A DNA stretch of 50,049 nucleotides, from NCBI GenBank assembly GCA_949297285.1, contig CASFRL010000044.1:1-50049 (forward strand), given 5' to 3'. Every line of letters begins with the position of its first letter. The stretch's first letter is position 1. The position numbers and the translations under genes were made by a program. The notes under the pieces were generated by a model. The model made no database searches. It had not been told where the DNA came from and was given only the letters and a program-made list of their open reading frames with translations. The DNA comes from an uncultured Bacteroidales bacterium. GTDB taxonomy: Bacteria; Bacteroidota; Bacteroidia; Bacteroidales; Coprobacteraceae. Positions 17,223-26,849 of this stretch are shown piece after piece.

Positions 17223-19394
17223 CTATTTGTTTTTTTTCTGATTGCGATGCCCCCAACGTTTCTTTTTCTTTGATAGGTTTTCTAAGAAAAGCCTTAATCC
17301 GATAAATCGGGTATAATCTCGTTGGACGTCCATAGAACGAGGATCGCTGAAAAAAGAGAGCTGATTTTCTTTGCCAAATTGCTCCGGATAGAGGACAACG
17401 ATATTGTTCTCGGCAAAATACCTCGACAGAAAAGCGGGAAGTTTGTCAAATTCGGTATTGTAAGATACCGAGGTGTGTCGTGCGCTTACGATGACGAACA
17501 AGTCGTCTTGCAAGACGATTCCGGTCAGCATCAGAATGTCTTCCCAGTTGTCTAAGATTTCGAATTCGTTCCGGATATTGTATTTCCCTTTGCGCAGTAC
17601 GGCCTTTAACTGTGTTATGGTGTTTGGGTGAGCATAGAATATTGCCCTGCATCCCACCTGCTTGGCAATGTTGGCTATTCGGTCGACCCATTTGACGAAT
17701 CCGGTTTCGTATTCGGCTTTTTCAGGGACGGCGATTACAATGCGGGTTATGGTGTTGACCGGAATTGTACATTTGGTTATCGCGATCATTTTGTTGGTCC
17801 CCTTCAACAGGTTTTCGGTCTTTGTCCCGAAAAAGCTGTCGACGATATTGGCTTTATGGTGGAGTCCGATAACGATTTCTGAAATGTTTTTCTCTTTTAT
17901 CGTGTGGATGATTCCACTGGCAATGTTCATGTCGTATCGGGCTATCGTCTCCATTTCTATATCTGCTGACGATGCTATCTTGGCTGCTTTTTGCAGAGCG
18001 CTTTTGGTGTTGAATTCGTTCCCTTGTGCTTTGTCGTCGGTGACGTTTATGGCATACAGGGGAATTGTTTTGTTTTTCGGATTTTTAAGTAATATGGCTA
18101 AATTTACGAGGTTCTCTATCGTGTCGGGATTGGCTATCGGGATGAGGATACGCTCTTCTCCCGTATCGATTTTTTCCTTGGTATTTTCATCTCTTTGTTG
18201 TTGGGTTACCAATTCCCGGGCAGCTTTTTCGGTTACGAAAGAACTGATCGTGCAGGTCACGAGTATCATGATAACGGTTCCGTTCAGTACGTTGGCATTG
18301 AACAGCCCGATATCGTATCCGATGAGTACGGCCGCCAGTGTTGCCGCAGCTTGAGCGTTGCTAAGGCCGAAAATCATGTTTCGGTCTACCTTCGGCAGTT
18401 TGAATGTTTTTTGGGTAAACCATGCGGCGATCCATTTAGAGGCGGTAGCGACAACCGACATGTTGATCGCTACGATGATGGCTTCGGGGTTGTTGAATAC
18501 CCCGTGCAGATTTATCAACATTCCGACTCCGATAAGGAAATAGGGGATAAAGAGAGCATTCCCCACAAATTCGATCCGATTCATCAGTGGAGATACTGCC
18601 GGGATAAATCGGTTGAGAACGACTCCGGCGAAGAATGCTCCGATGATAGCTTCGAGTCCGGCCAGTTCGGCCATGAAAGAAGCGGAGAATACCAATGCCA
18701 ATACAAAAATGTATTGGGCTACGTTATCATCGTATTTTTTGAAAAACCAACGAGTGATGCGCGGGAAAGCGTAGATGACGACCGCACAATAGATGGTTAT
18801 CGATATAATCAGACGTATCCAGAAAACTTCGTTGATCTCGCCCTTTTGCATTCCGGCAATCACGGCAAGGATAATGAGGGCTCCCAGTACGGTGATAATG
18901 GTACCGGCAATGGTCGTTGTCACCGATGTTGCTCGGGATATGCCATAACGGCTTACGATCGGGTATGCCACTAAGGTATGTGAGGCATACATACTTGCCA
19001 GCAAAATAGAAGTTGTCAGGTCGAAGTGCAGCGTATAGTAACTGATGACTGTCCCCAAGATCATCGGGACAAAGAATGTATATAGCCCGAATACGATGCC
19101 TTGTGTCTTGTTTTTCTTGAAATCGTTGATGTCCATTTCAAGACCGGCCAAGAACATTAAATATAGAAGCCCGACATTACCGAATATCTGAAAACTGCTA
19201 TCTCTTTCGAGCAACCCGAATCCGTTAGGTCCGATAATCATTCCGGCAATGATGAGCCCGATAATGTGCGGAATGCGAAGCCGGTTGAGAAGTAGGGGCG
19301 CAAAAAGGATTATGGTTAATACGATAAAGAAGATCAGTACCGGATTTGTAAATGGTAAAGAGGGCATCGCGGGTATTATATTTTCTATATTCAT
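17223..19394 (-). CDS. Cation:proton antiporter, CPA2 family, with C-terminal UspA-like region
   Basis: In this 723-residue protein about 12 membrane segments fill residues 10-405. The entry LRIPHIIGLIIAGMIIGPNGF and the MFLAGLEMD motif are typical of KefB/NapA-like CPA2 antiporters. The C-terminal 300 residues are soluble and resemble two universal-stress-protein-like modules (EERILIPIANPDTIENLVNLAI; then RIVIAVPEKAEYETGFVKWV). They probably act as regulators. It should exchange Na+ or K+ for protons at the inner membrane. It is the first gene of the operon leading into the protease, an odd pairing that may be only positional. Confidence 0.88.
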   Translation of the reverse strand: MNIENIIPAMPSLPFTNPVLIFFIVLTIILFAPLLLNRLRIPHIIGLIIAGMIIGPNGFGLLERDSSFQIFGNVGLLYLMFLAGLEMDINDFKKNKTQGIVFGLYTFFVPMILGTVISYYTLHFDLTTSILLASMYASHTLVAYPIVSRYGISRATSVTTTIAGTIITVLGALIILAVIAGMQKGEINEVFWIRLIISITIYCAVVIYAFPRITRWFFKKYDDNVAQYIFVLALVFSASFMAELAGLEAIIGAFFAGVVLNRFIPAVSPLMNRIEFVGNALFIPYFLIGVGMLINLHGVFNNPEAIIVAINMSVVATASKWIAAWFTQKTFKLPKVDRNMIFGLSNAQAAATLAAVLIGYDIGLFNANVLNGTVIMILVTCTISSFVTEKAARELVTQQQRDENTKEKIDTGEERILIPIANPDTIENLVNLAILLKNPKNKTIPLYAINVTDDKAQGNEFNTKSALQKAAKIASSADIEMETIARYDMNIASGIIHTIKEKNISEIVIGLHHKANIVDSFFGTKTENLLKGTNKMIAITKCTIPVNTITRIVIAVPEKAEYETGFVKWVDRIANIAKQVGCRAIFYAHPNTITQLKAVLRKGKYNIRNEFEILDNWEDILMLTGIVLQDDLFVIVSARHTSVSYNTEFDKLPAFLSRYFAENNIVVLYPEQFGKENQLSFFSDPRSMDVQRDYTRFIGLRLFLENLSKKKKRWGHRNQKKNK

Positions 19395-19457
19395 ATTTAA
19401 CTCTTTTGTTTTTTGATCGAGAAAAATAAATTGATTTCCTCAAAATCGATAACTTTA

Positions 19458-19465
19458 CAAAAGTA
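19458..19465 (-). promoter_or_regulatory. Promoter -7 box of the antiporter operon
   Basis: TACTTTTG on the minus strand matches TAnnTTTG exactly, 64 bases before the antiporter ATG. The -33 element is not obvious. Confidence 0.5.
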
Positions 19466-19570
19466 CAAAAAAAGAGGATTAAAATGAAATGATCTGGGAA
19501 TTTGTAAAATAATATGAGTAAATTATTGCAGATTTTCTCTTTTTTATGTGGATAATCATACAAAATGTTT

Positions 19571-19578
19571 TAATTTTG
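19571..19578 (+). promoter_or_regulatory. Promoter -7 box of asd
   Basis: TAATTTTG matches TAnnTTTG exactly. It predicts a leader of roughly 85 bases before the asd start and divergent transcription from the antiporter operon. The -33 region holds only a weak TGTG. Confidence 0.5.
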
Positions 19579-19669
19579 CGCGATGAATATGTATTATTGT
19601 TATTGAAACATAAAAAAATACTGAACAAAAGAAACTGTATTGAGTAGGTTTACTAAATAAACGAAAAAA

Positions 19670-20677
19670 ATGAAAGTAGCTATTGTTGGTGCAAGCGGCG
19701 CGGTAGGGCAGGAGTTTCTCCGCGTATTGGATGAAAGAAATTTTCCGGTAGATGAGTTGTTATTGTTCGGGTCTTCTCGCAGCGCCGGAACAGAGTATGT
19801 ATTCCGGGGTAAGAAAATCGTTGTCAAAGAACTGAAACACAATGACGACTTCAAAGGGGTAGACATTGCCTTTACTTCGGCCGGTGCAGGAACATCGAAA
19901 GAGTTTGAATCGACAATTACGAAATATGGTGCGATAATGATCGATAACTCGAGCGCTTTCCGTATGGACGAGGATGTTCCTTTGGTAGTTCCGGAGGTGA
20001 ACGGCCCGGATGCGAAAATCCGTCCGCGCGGAGTCATTGCCAATCCGAACTGTACGACAATTCAGATGGTTGTCGCCTTAAAGGCAATCGAAGATTTATC
20101 GCATATAAAGAGCGTACACGTTGCCACATATCAAGCTGCCAGCGGTGCCGGTGCTTCGGCAATGGCAGAGTTGGTGCATCAGTATGAAGAGCTGATGAAA
20201 GGAGAAAAACCTACGATAGAAAAATTCTATTATCAGTTGGCATATAACGTAATACCTCAAGTAGACGTATTTACCGATACCCTCTATACGAAAGAGGAGA
20301 TGAAAATGTATAATGAAACACGTAAAATTATGCATTCCGATGTAAAGGTGAGTGCCATGTGTGTGCGTGTTCCGGTCATGCGTGCCCACTCCGAATCGAT
20401 TTGGGTAGAGACCGAACGCCCGATCTCGGTTGCCGAGGCTCGTGAGGCGTTTTCCAAGGCAGAAGGTGTTGTCTTGATGGATGATCTTGCCAATAAAATT
20501 TATCCTATGCCGTTGGATATTGCCGGTAAAGATCCGGTTTATGTCGGACGTGTACGTGAAGACCTTTCCAACCCGAACGGACTGACATTCTGGACGGTGA
20601 GCGACCAGATAAAGAAAGGTGCGGCACTGAATGCGGTTCAGATTGCCGAATATCTGATACGCGAGAATGCTCTTTGA
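19670..20677 (+). CDS. asd: Aspartate-semialdehyde dehydrogenase
   Basis: This 335-residue enzyme reduces aspartyl phosphate to the semialdehyde in lysine, threonine, methionine and diaminopimelate synthesis. The NADP-binding loop [10 protein letters not shown] is at residues 7-16. The catalytic cysteine C128 is in NPNCTTIQM, and the C-terminal half carries the conserved [10 protein letters not shown]. Length and motifs fit the bacterial family without gaps. It ends in a TGA stop that must be read as stop, which matters for the rplP observation. Confidence 0.96.
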   Translation: MKVAIVGASGAVGQEFLRVLDERNFPVDELLLFGSSRSAGTEYVFRGKKIVVKELKHNDDFKGVDIAFTSAGAGTSKEFESTITKYGAIMIDNSSAFRMDEDVPLVVPEVNGPDAKIRPRGVIANPNCTTIQMVVALKAIEDLSHIKSVHVATYQAASGAGASAMAELVHQYEELMKGEKPTIEKFYYQLAYNVIPQVDVFTDTLYTKEEMKMYNETRKIMHSDVKVSAMCVRVPVMRAHSESIWVETERPISVAEAREAFSKAEGVVLMDDLANKIYPMPLDIAGKDPVYVGRVREDLSNPNGLTFWTVSDQIKKGAALNAVQIAEYLIRENAL

Positions 20678-20766
20678 TAAATATTAGTCATAACATAACC
20701 TATGATGCGAGGCGATTCAGACAATGGATTGCCTCGTGTTGTTCAAAAAAACGAATACCCTAACTT

Positions 20767-22533
20767 ATGGAAAAAGGAAATTATCCTACTGATCTGGAAA
20801 GCCTTTTCGGCATGGCCGATAAAGAGATCTGTTGTTCTGATGACCGCCGAAAACCCTTGATCGGAATAACGACTTATATCAAAGATGGTGCTTCGTGTGT
20901 TGCCAACCTTTATGTAAATTCGGTCGTTCAGGCCGGCGGATGTCCGGTGTTGATCCCTTTGTGCGATGATATTGCTTTATTGTCGGGGATCGTCGCTCGT
21001 TTAGACGGACTGTTGCTTACCGGTGGCGGGGATATCTCTCCTTTGTTCTTGAATGAAGAGCCTCATCCCCATCTTCAAGATGTCGACTTGTCGCGAGATT
21101 GCGGGGAAATTGCGGTATTGCGGATGTCGGCTTTGAGACAAATTCCGATTTTTGGCATTTGCCGCGGACATCAGTTGATAAATGCTGTGTTCGGAGGGAA
21201 AAATTACCAAGATATACCGAGTCAGCATAAGGGTGATGTTATCCAGCATTCACAAAAACAATCCCGGGAATTTGTTTCGCATACGGTCATGGTAAAGCCG
21301 GGTACGTTGCTGGCTTCTTTGGTCGGAGATGGACGCATTGCCGTCAATTCGATTCATCATCAGGGTGTGTGTGAGGTTGCTCCCGGATTTGAGGAGAGTG
21401 CCGTTGCCCCTGACGGTATCAATGAAGGATTGGAGTCGAAAACGTCATCGATATACAGTGTACAATGGCATCCGGAGGGCTTGGTCGGTGCCGGAAACAA
21501 GAAAATGTTGAATTTGTTCCGCCATTTGGTCGAAGAGGCTGAGCTCTATGCCCGGGCAAAAGATTTTCATTCTTCACATATTTCGTTGGATTCTCACTGC
21601 GATACACCGATGTTTTTTCCGGAGAAGATCGATATCGGTACAAGAGACTCACGCTTGAAGGTAGATTTGTTTAAAATGAGAGACGGGCTGATCGATGCCG
21701 AATGCATGGTGGCCTATTTGCCTCAACAGCAGCGCGACGATGCCGCTCTTTGCCGTGCTACCCGGAAAGCGGATGAGATCTTGTCTGAGTTGAAACGTCA
21801 AATTTCCTTGCATCACGATCGTGTCGGGCAGGCATCGTCCGAGGAAGATATCGTCGCGTTGAAGCAAATGGGGAAAAAATCGATTCTTCTGGGCATTGAA
21901 AACGGCTATGCTATCGGTAAGGATATTTCGAATATATCTCGTTATCGCGATATGGGAGTCGTGTATATGACTTTGTGCCACAACGGGAATAATGATATTT
22001 GCGATTCGGCGAGCGATGAGCCTGAACATCATGGACTGAGCGATTTCGGGAAAGCGGTCGTTCGGGAAATGAACCGTGTGGGGATGATGGTCGACCTTTC
22101 CCACGCATCGGAATCCTCTTTTTACGATGCGTTGGAGGTAAGTTCTACGCCGATTATTGCCTCGCATTCATCTTGTCGGGCAATTTGTGACCATCGCCGG
22201 AATTTGACAGATGAGCAGATCGTTGCCTTGTCACGGAAAGGCGGAGTTGTGCAGATATGCCTGTATTCGAATTTCTTGAGTCAGACAGAAAATGCCGATG
22301 TAAAATGTATCGTAGATCATATTAATCATGTGGTCGAGCTGGTGGGAATCGATTATGTCGGTATCGGTTCTGACTTTGACGGCGGTGGAGGAATACCCGG
22401 TTGTAATGCCGCCAATGAGTTGATAAATGTAACGAAAGAGTTGATCCGGCAAGGATATTCGGAAAATGATTTGGCAAAAATCTGGGGAGGAAATTTCTTG
22501 CGCGTGATGAAACAAGTGCAAAGAAACTTTTGA
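20767..22533 (+). CDS. Fusion of a class I amidotransferase-like C26 hydrolase and an M19 membrane-dipeptidase domain
   Basis: This 588-residue protein joins two enzymes. Residues about 28-262 are a PuuD-like gamma-glutamyl hydrolase: oxyanion loop LLLTGGGD, nucleophile C132 in FGICRGHQ, and H235/E237 in QWHPEG. Residues about 270-585 are an M19 renal-dipeptidase-like barrel whose zinc ligands are all present: H277/D279 (DSHCDTP), E378 (GIENG), H446 (DLSHAS), H467 (IASHSS), with D536 (GSDFDGGG). There is no signal peptide, so it acts in the cytoplasm. A plausible role is to cut a gamma-glutamyl bond and then hydrolyse the resulting dipeptide, as in glutathione or gamma-glutamyl peptide breakdown. 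It ends in TGA. Confidence 0.9.
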   Translation: MEKGNYPTDLESLFGMADKEICCSDDRRKPLIGITTYIKDGASCVANLYVNSVVQAGGCPVLIPLCDDIALLSGIVARLDGLLLTGGGDISPLFLNEEPHPHLQDVDLSRDCGEIAVLRMSALRQIPIFGICRGHQLINAVFGGKNYQDIPSQHKGDVIQHSQKQSREFVSHTVMVKPGTLLASLVGDGRIAVNSIHHQGVCEVAPGFEESAVAPDGINEGLESKTSSIYSVQWHPEGLVGAGNKKMLNLFRHLVEEAELYARAKDFHSSHISLDSHCDTPMFFPEKIDIGTRDSRLKVDLFKMRDGLIDAECMVAYLPQQQRDDAALCRATRKADEILSELKRQISLHHDRVGQASSEEDIVALKQMGKKSILLGIENGYAIGKDISNISRYRDMGVVYMTLCHNGNNDICDSASDEPEHHGLSDFGKAVVREMNRVGMMVDLSHASESSFYDALEVSSTPIIASHSSCRAICDHRRNLTDEQIVALSRKGGVVQICLYSNFLSQTENADVKCIVDHINHVVELVGIDYVGIGSDFDGGGGIPGCNAANELINVTKELIRQGYSENDLAKIWGGNFLRVMKQVQRNF

Positions 22534-22636
22534 TATTACCCCTTAAAAAGTGTAAACAAACGATTTGTTTTACTATATTCGTAGAAAAATCGTGTATCTT
22601 TACAAGGTTTTGTTGCTTATAAAAGAGATATATAAG

Positions 22637-23653
22637 ATGTCTATAAGTACATTTTCCCGAAAACAGATATTTATTTTGGTTTTTTGTATGGCCGGGTTGG
22701 CGATGCTTCAGTTGGTCTCTTGTCAAAATAAAAAGACAGCGTCCTCATCGGTCAAAGAGAGCGTTGCAACCGTCGATGTCCCTGTTTTTAATGAAGACAG
22801 TGCATATTCGTATATGCAGAAACAGGTCGATTTCGGTTATCGAATACCCAATACTCCGGAACATCTGGCTACGGCCTCTTATTTGGCTGCCGAATTGCGT
22901 CGGCATGGGGCAGAGGTGCAGGTGCAGGATGCCGATGTTACCGCTTTTGACGGAACCATATTGCATGCAAAAAATATAATCGGCGCTTTTGATCCCGATA
23001 AAACCGATCGTGTACTGCTGTTTGCTCATTGGGATAGCCGTCCCTTTGCCGATAACGATCCGGACAAAGAAAATCATCGGAAACCGGTATTGGGAGCGAA
23101 TGATGGCGCCAGCGGTGTTGGCGTTTTGTTGGAGATTGCCCGGCAAATCGGCGCAAAATCTCCCAAAGTGGGTGTGGACATTATCTTCTTCGATGCAGAA
23201 GATTACGGACAACCCTATTTCTCGACTCTCCCCGAAACCGAAGATTCTTGGGCATTGGGTACACAATATTGGGTGCGTCGACCCCATTATCCCGGTTATC
23301 GGGCCCGTTTCGGCATCTTGTTGGATATGGTAGGCGGTGCGAATGCTGTCTTTTTCCGGGAGAAAGCTTCGGTGCAATATGCCTCTGCCGTCGTAAATAA
23401 AGTTTGGAAAAGAGCCCAATCTTTGGGTTATGGAGAATATTTCTCTGACGATGAGGGAGGCTATGTGATCGATGATCATGTATATGTCAATAAAATGGGA
23501 ATACCGAGTATCGATATTATACAATATGACCCGACTACCGATACGGGATTTAATGCCCAGTGGCATACCGTTCATGATACGATGGAGCATATCGACAAAG
23601 CAACCTTGAAAGCTGTCGGTCAGACCGTATTAGCAGTTATATATAATGAATAA
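22637..23653 (+). CDS. M28-family lipoprotein, glutaminyl-peptide cyclotransferase-like
   Basis: I start at the ATG at 22637 (338 residues) because a lipoprotein signal follows directly (MSISTFSRKQ to LQLVSC, Cys29). The body is an M28 metallopeptidase fold: AHWDSRP (131-136), NDGASG with D156, FDAEDYG with E188/D189, LDMVGG with D230, and WHTVHDT with H310/H313. The extra WALGTQYW segment and the FAHWDSRPFADNDP region fit the animal-type glutaminyl cyclases of Bacteroidota. Those enzymes turn N-terminal glutamine, exposed after signal-peptide cleavage, into pyroglutamate in the periplasm. An aminopeptidase role cannot be excluded from sequence. Confidence 0.82.
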   Translation: MSISTFSRKQIFILVFCMAGLAMLQLVSCQNKKTASSSVKESVATVDVPVFNEDSAYSYMQKQVDFGYRIPNTPEHLATASYLAAELRRHGAEVQVQDADVTAFDGTILHAKNIIGAFDPDKTDRVLLFAHWDSRPFADNDPDKENHRKPVLGANDGASGVGVLLEIARQIGAKSPKVGVDIIFFDAEDYGQPYFSTLPETEDSWALGTQYWVRRPHYPGYRARFGILLDMVGGANAVFFREKASVQYASAVVNKVWKRAQSLGYGEYFSDDEGGYVIDDHVYVNKMGIPSIDIIQYDPTTDTGFNAQWHTVHDTMEHIDKATLKAVGQTVLAVIYNE

Positions 23654-23670
23654 ATAGGAGAAGATAGAGT

Positions 23671-24099
23671 ATGAAATCGATAAATGAAATACAAGATGAA
23701 ATTATAGAGGAGTTTTCGGCTTTTGACGATTGGATGGACAAATATGCCCTGCTGATAGATTTGGGAAATTCTTTGAAACCTTTGGATGAAAAATATAAAA
23801 CGGAGAATAATTTGATTGAAGGCTGTCAGAGTCGTGTGTGGTTGCAGGCCGATTATGAAGATGGAAAAGTGATTTTCCGGGGAGAGAGCGATGCGGTGAT
23901 TGTGAAGGGGTTGGTTTCGTTGTTGATCAGTGTGCTTTCGGGACATACGCCGGATGAGATATTAAACTCGGAATTGTATTTTATTGAGAAAATAGGATTG
24001 AAAGAACATCTGTCGCCAACCCGATCGAATGGACTTCTGGCCATGGTAAAGCAGATGCATCTGTATGCGTTGGCATTTAAAGTCAAAGAAGAAAAGTAA
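23671..24099 (+). CDS. sufE: SufE-family cysteine desulfuration protein
   Basis: The 142-residue product has the SufE fold. The sulfur-accepting cysteine is C52 in EGCQSRVW, and the C-terminal helix MVKQMHLYALAF is typical. SufE takes persulfide sulfur from SufS and passes it to the SufBCD scaffold for iron-sulfur assembly. No other suf genes are nearby. It starts 17 bases after the glutaminyl-cyclase-like gene, so the two may share a transcript. Confidence 0.9.
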   Translation: MKSINEIQDEIIEEFSAFDDWMDKYALLIDLGNSLKPLDEKYKTENNLIEGCQSRVWLQADYEDGKVIFRGESDAVIVKGLVSLLISVLSGHTPDEILNSELYFIEKIGLKEHLSPTRSNGLLAMVKQMHLYALAFKVKEEK

Positions 24100-24131
24100 C
24101 TATTTAATTATTTAACTATAAATCTTAAATT

Positions 24132-25694
24132 ATGTTTAAAAAGCACCCTAAAGGATTAATTGCTGCGGCTCTTGCCAATATGGGAGAGCGTTTTGGCTTT
24201 TATATTATGATGGCAATTTTGACGTTGTTTATTTCTGCAAAGTTCGGATTGTCAGAAACTACGACCGGATATATCTATTCTGCGTTTTATGCTTCGATCT
24301 ATATATTGGCATTGGTGGGAGGCTTGATTGCCGATAAGACAAAGAATTTTAAAGGAACGATTCTTGCCGGTTTGATTATGATGGCGGTAGGTTACCTTAT
24401 TATCGCTATTCCTACACCGACTCCCGTTCCGAGTTTAGGCCTTTATTTGGCGCTTACTTGTTTCGGTTTACTGGTAATCGCTTTCGGAAATGGTTTGTTC
24501 AAAGGGAATTTGCAAGCCTTGGTCGGTCAGATGTATGATAATCCGAAATATTCTAGTTTACGTGATTCGGGATTTCAGATTTTTTATATGTTTATCAATA
24601 TCGGAGGATTCTTTGCCCCGTGGATTGCGATCGGAGTGAGAAACTGGTGGTTGAAAGTGAACCATTTTGATTATGATGCATCGTTGCCTGAGCTTTGCCA
24701 TCAGTATTTAGAGCAGGGAAGCAGTATGCCAGCACAGGCTATGGATAATTTGAGCACTTTAGCTAATAATGTTTGTCTGGATGGCACGCAGGTAACAGAT
24801 ATGGGCGCATTTGTGAATAGTTATCTGGATGTATTTAACCGAGGATTTCAATATGCTTTTATGGCTGCGATCGTAGCTATGTTGATTTCTTTGGTTATTT
24901 ATGTGGTAAATAAAAACCGTTTCCCGGATCCGGCTAAAAAGGAGAACAGCAATACCGATACTGTTTCTGCAGTGAGCAGAGAAGAGATAAAAATGAGCGC
25001 CACAGAAATAAAGCAGCGTATTTATGCCCTGTTTGCGGTGTTCGGTGTGGTTATATTCTTTTGGTTGTCTTTCCATCAGAATGGATACTCGTTGACCTAT
25101 TTTGCCCGGGATTATGTAGACTTGAGCGTAATAAATATCAATTTAGGATTTACCCAAATTAAGGGAGCCGAAATATTTCAATGTGTTAATCCGTTTTTTG
25201 TTGTCGTCCTTACTCCGCTGATCATGTGGCTTTTCGGGATGTTGAAGGCAAAAGGGAAAGAGCCTTCTACTCCGATGAAGTTCGCTATCGGTATGGGTAT
25301 AGCAGCTTTAGCGTATGTCTTTTTGATGGTATTTTCTTTGACTTTGCCGGCAAAGGACGCTTTAAGTTCGATGACTACTGCCGAAATTGATGCAGTTCGG
25401 GTGACTCCTTGGATTATGATCGGGTTGTATTTTATTCTTACCGTGGCAGAGTTGTTCATTTCTCCGCTTGGATTATCTTTCGTATCGAAAGTTGCCCCAC
25501 CTCATTTGCAGGGATTGATGCAGGGCTGCTGGCTTGCCGCGACTGCAGTAGGTAACTCTCTATTGTTTATTGGAGGTATTTTATATACGACTGTTCCGAT
25601 TTGGGCTTGTTGGCTGGTGTTTGTAGGAGCAACTGCTGCATCAATGATTGTGATGCTTTCTATGGTAAAATGGTTGGAACGTGTAGCTAAATAA
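24132..25694 (+). CDS. POT-family proton-coupled peptide transporter
   Basis: The 520-residue protein has about 12-14 membrane segments. It carries the N-terminal motif NMGERFGFYIM (residues 16-26), the ERF element of proton-dependent oligopeptide transporters. A second signature lies around FFAPWIAIGVRNWW, and a long loop follows near residues 170-230. It imports di- and tripeptides with protons across the inner membrane. It lies 32 bases after sufE and ends at a terminator. With the C26-M19 and M28 genes upstream it makes a loosely peptide-themed stretch, although co-regulation is not shown. Confidence 0.92.
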   Translation: MFKKHPKGLIAAALANMGERFGFYIMMAILTLFISAKFGLSETTTGYIYSAFYASIYILALVGGLIADKTKNFKGTILAGLIMMAVGYLIIAIPTPTPVPSLGLYLALTCFGLLVIAFGNGLFKGNLQALVGQMYDNPKYSSLRDSGFQIFYMFINIGGFFAPWIAIGVRNWWLKVNHFDYDASLPELCHQYLEQGSSMPAQAMDNLSTLANNVCLDGTQVTDMGAFVNSYLDVFNRGFQYAFMAAIVAMLISLVIYVVNKNRFPDPAKKENSNTDTVSAVSREEIKMSATEIKQRIYALFAVFGVVIFFWLSFHQNGYSLTYFARDYVDLSVININLGFTQIKGAEIFQCVNPFFVVVLTPLIMWLFGMLKAKGKEPSTPMKFAIGMGIAALAYVFLMVFSLTLPAKDALSSMTTAEIDAVRVTPWIMIGLYFILTVAELFISPLGLSFVSKVAPPHLQGLMQGCWLAATAVGNSLLFIGGILYTTVPIWACWLVFVGATAASMIVMLSMVKWLERVAK

Positions 25695-25717
25695 TTGTAT
25701 TATTATATAGGTAGTTG

Positions 25718-25774
25718 ACAATTGAGCATTGAAATATTTCTGGTTTGATCTATTTTGTGCTCAATTGTTTTTTT
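25718..25774 (+). terminator. Intrinsic terminator after the POT transporter
   Basis: ACAATTGAGCA (25718-25728) pairs perfectly with TGCTCAATTGT (25758-25768) across a 29-nt loop and is followed by seven T. It is 23 bases past the stop. Confidence 0.8.
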
Positions 25775-25793
25775 ATGAAAGATTCAGAATAGA

Positions 25794-26837
25794 GTGTTTA
25801 TAAAAAAATCGACAGAAGAGATTATACAGGGAGAGAATAGTTTTGATATTATTCGCTACTTCATGTCTTTTGCCGTGTTGGTCGCCCATTTCAGCGAAAT
25901 AACCGGTATTCGGTATTCTTTTTTTATGGGATCCGTAGATGCCGTTCGCGGATTCTTTATTTTGAGCGGTTTTCTCGTCTTTTATAGTTTTATGAAAAAG
26001 CCGAACCTTCGGCATTATATCGATAGGCGAGCCCGGCGGATACTGCCCCCGTATTTGTTTATCGTAACCTTGTGTTGGACTTTAGGTTTCCTTGTTTCAG
26101 AATTTCCTGTAAAGGAATATTTCATGTCGACACAATTGTGGAAATATGTGGTCGCCAACTATTCTTTCCTTAATTTTATCGAACCCTCTTTGCCCGGATG
26201 TTTTGGTGGAGAGTCGGTAAACAGTTCGTTATGGACGATGAAAGTCGAGATTCTACTCTATACGACTGTGCCGATAGTGTATTATCTGATGAAAAAATTC
26301 CGGCCATTCCCTGTTTTTGTTATTATATTCATATTTTCTACCCTATATAATGAACTGTTTTATTATCTAAATGAAAAAACCGGACAAGAAATATTCTATG
26401 TTCTAAAAAAACAGGTAGGGGGGCAACTGTTATATTTTTATGCCGGGACATTGATCTTGTTTTATTTCGATTATTTTAGGAAATATATCAAATTTATCTT
26501 CCCGATAGCAGTGTTTGTCTGCTATTTCAGATATGATATTCCTTTATTGGTATATATCGAGCCATTGGCTTTTGCCGCTGTGCTTATCGGATGTGCATAT
26601 TATATAAAATGGTTTGTCTTTTTGCGTAAATTCGGAAATGTCGCCTATGGAATTTATTTGTTCCATTTTCCGGTAATCCGTCTTTCGGTCTGGCTGGGGA
26701 TGAATGAAAGTAGCCCGATCCTTTGTTTTGCTTTTTGTGTTGTAGGTACTTTGTTGCTCTCTATTTTATCATGGCTTTTGCTCGAAAAGCCGACTTTGTC
26801 CAATCGCTTATTTTCGTTTAAAAGCAGAAAGAGTTGA
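25794..26837 (+). CDS. Membrane acyltransferase family 3 (OafA/WecH-like)
   Basis: The 347-residue, very hydrophobic protein has about 10 membrane segments. It carries the family pattern FDIIRYFMSFAVLVAHFSEI (about residues 16-35), with the catalytic-type His, and YIDRRARRILPPYLF (about 75-89). Such enzymes acetylate or succinylate surface sugars or lipids. The only in-frame start upstream of the motif is a GTG at 25794; the first ATG lies inside the first helix and would remove conserved residues. It converges with rnhB, with 12 bases between the two stops. It ends in TGA. Confidence 0.85.
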   Translation: MFIKKSTEEIIQGENSFDIIRYFMSFAVLVAHFSEITGIRYSFFMGSVDAVRGFFILSGFLVFYSFMKKPNLRHYIDRRARRILPPYLFIVTLCWTLGFLVSEFPVKEYFMSTQLWKYVVANYSFLNFIEPSLPGCFGGESVNSSLWTMKVEILLYTTVPIVYYLMKKFRPFPVFVIIFIFSTLYNELFYYLNEKTGQEIFYVLKKQVGGQLLYFYAGTLILFYFDYFRKYIKFIFPIAVFVCYFRYDIPLLVYIEPLAFAAVLIGCAYYIKWFVFLRKFGNVAYGIYLFHFPVIRLSVWLGMNESSPILCFAFCVVGTLLLSILSWLLLEKPTLSNRLFSFKSRKS

Positions 26838-26849
26838 AATTTCGTTATT

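Noticed and set aside
18195..18974. A 259-codon plus-strand frame inside the antiporter gene
   Set aside because: It is the complement of a membrane-helix-coding region and has no domain or start context.
22745..23590. A 281-codon open frame antisense to the glutaminyl-cyclase-like gene
   Set aside because: It mirrors a well-supported gene on the other strand, has no family features, and its composition is that of a shadow frame.
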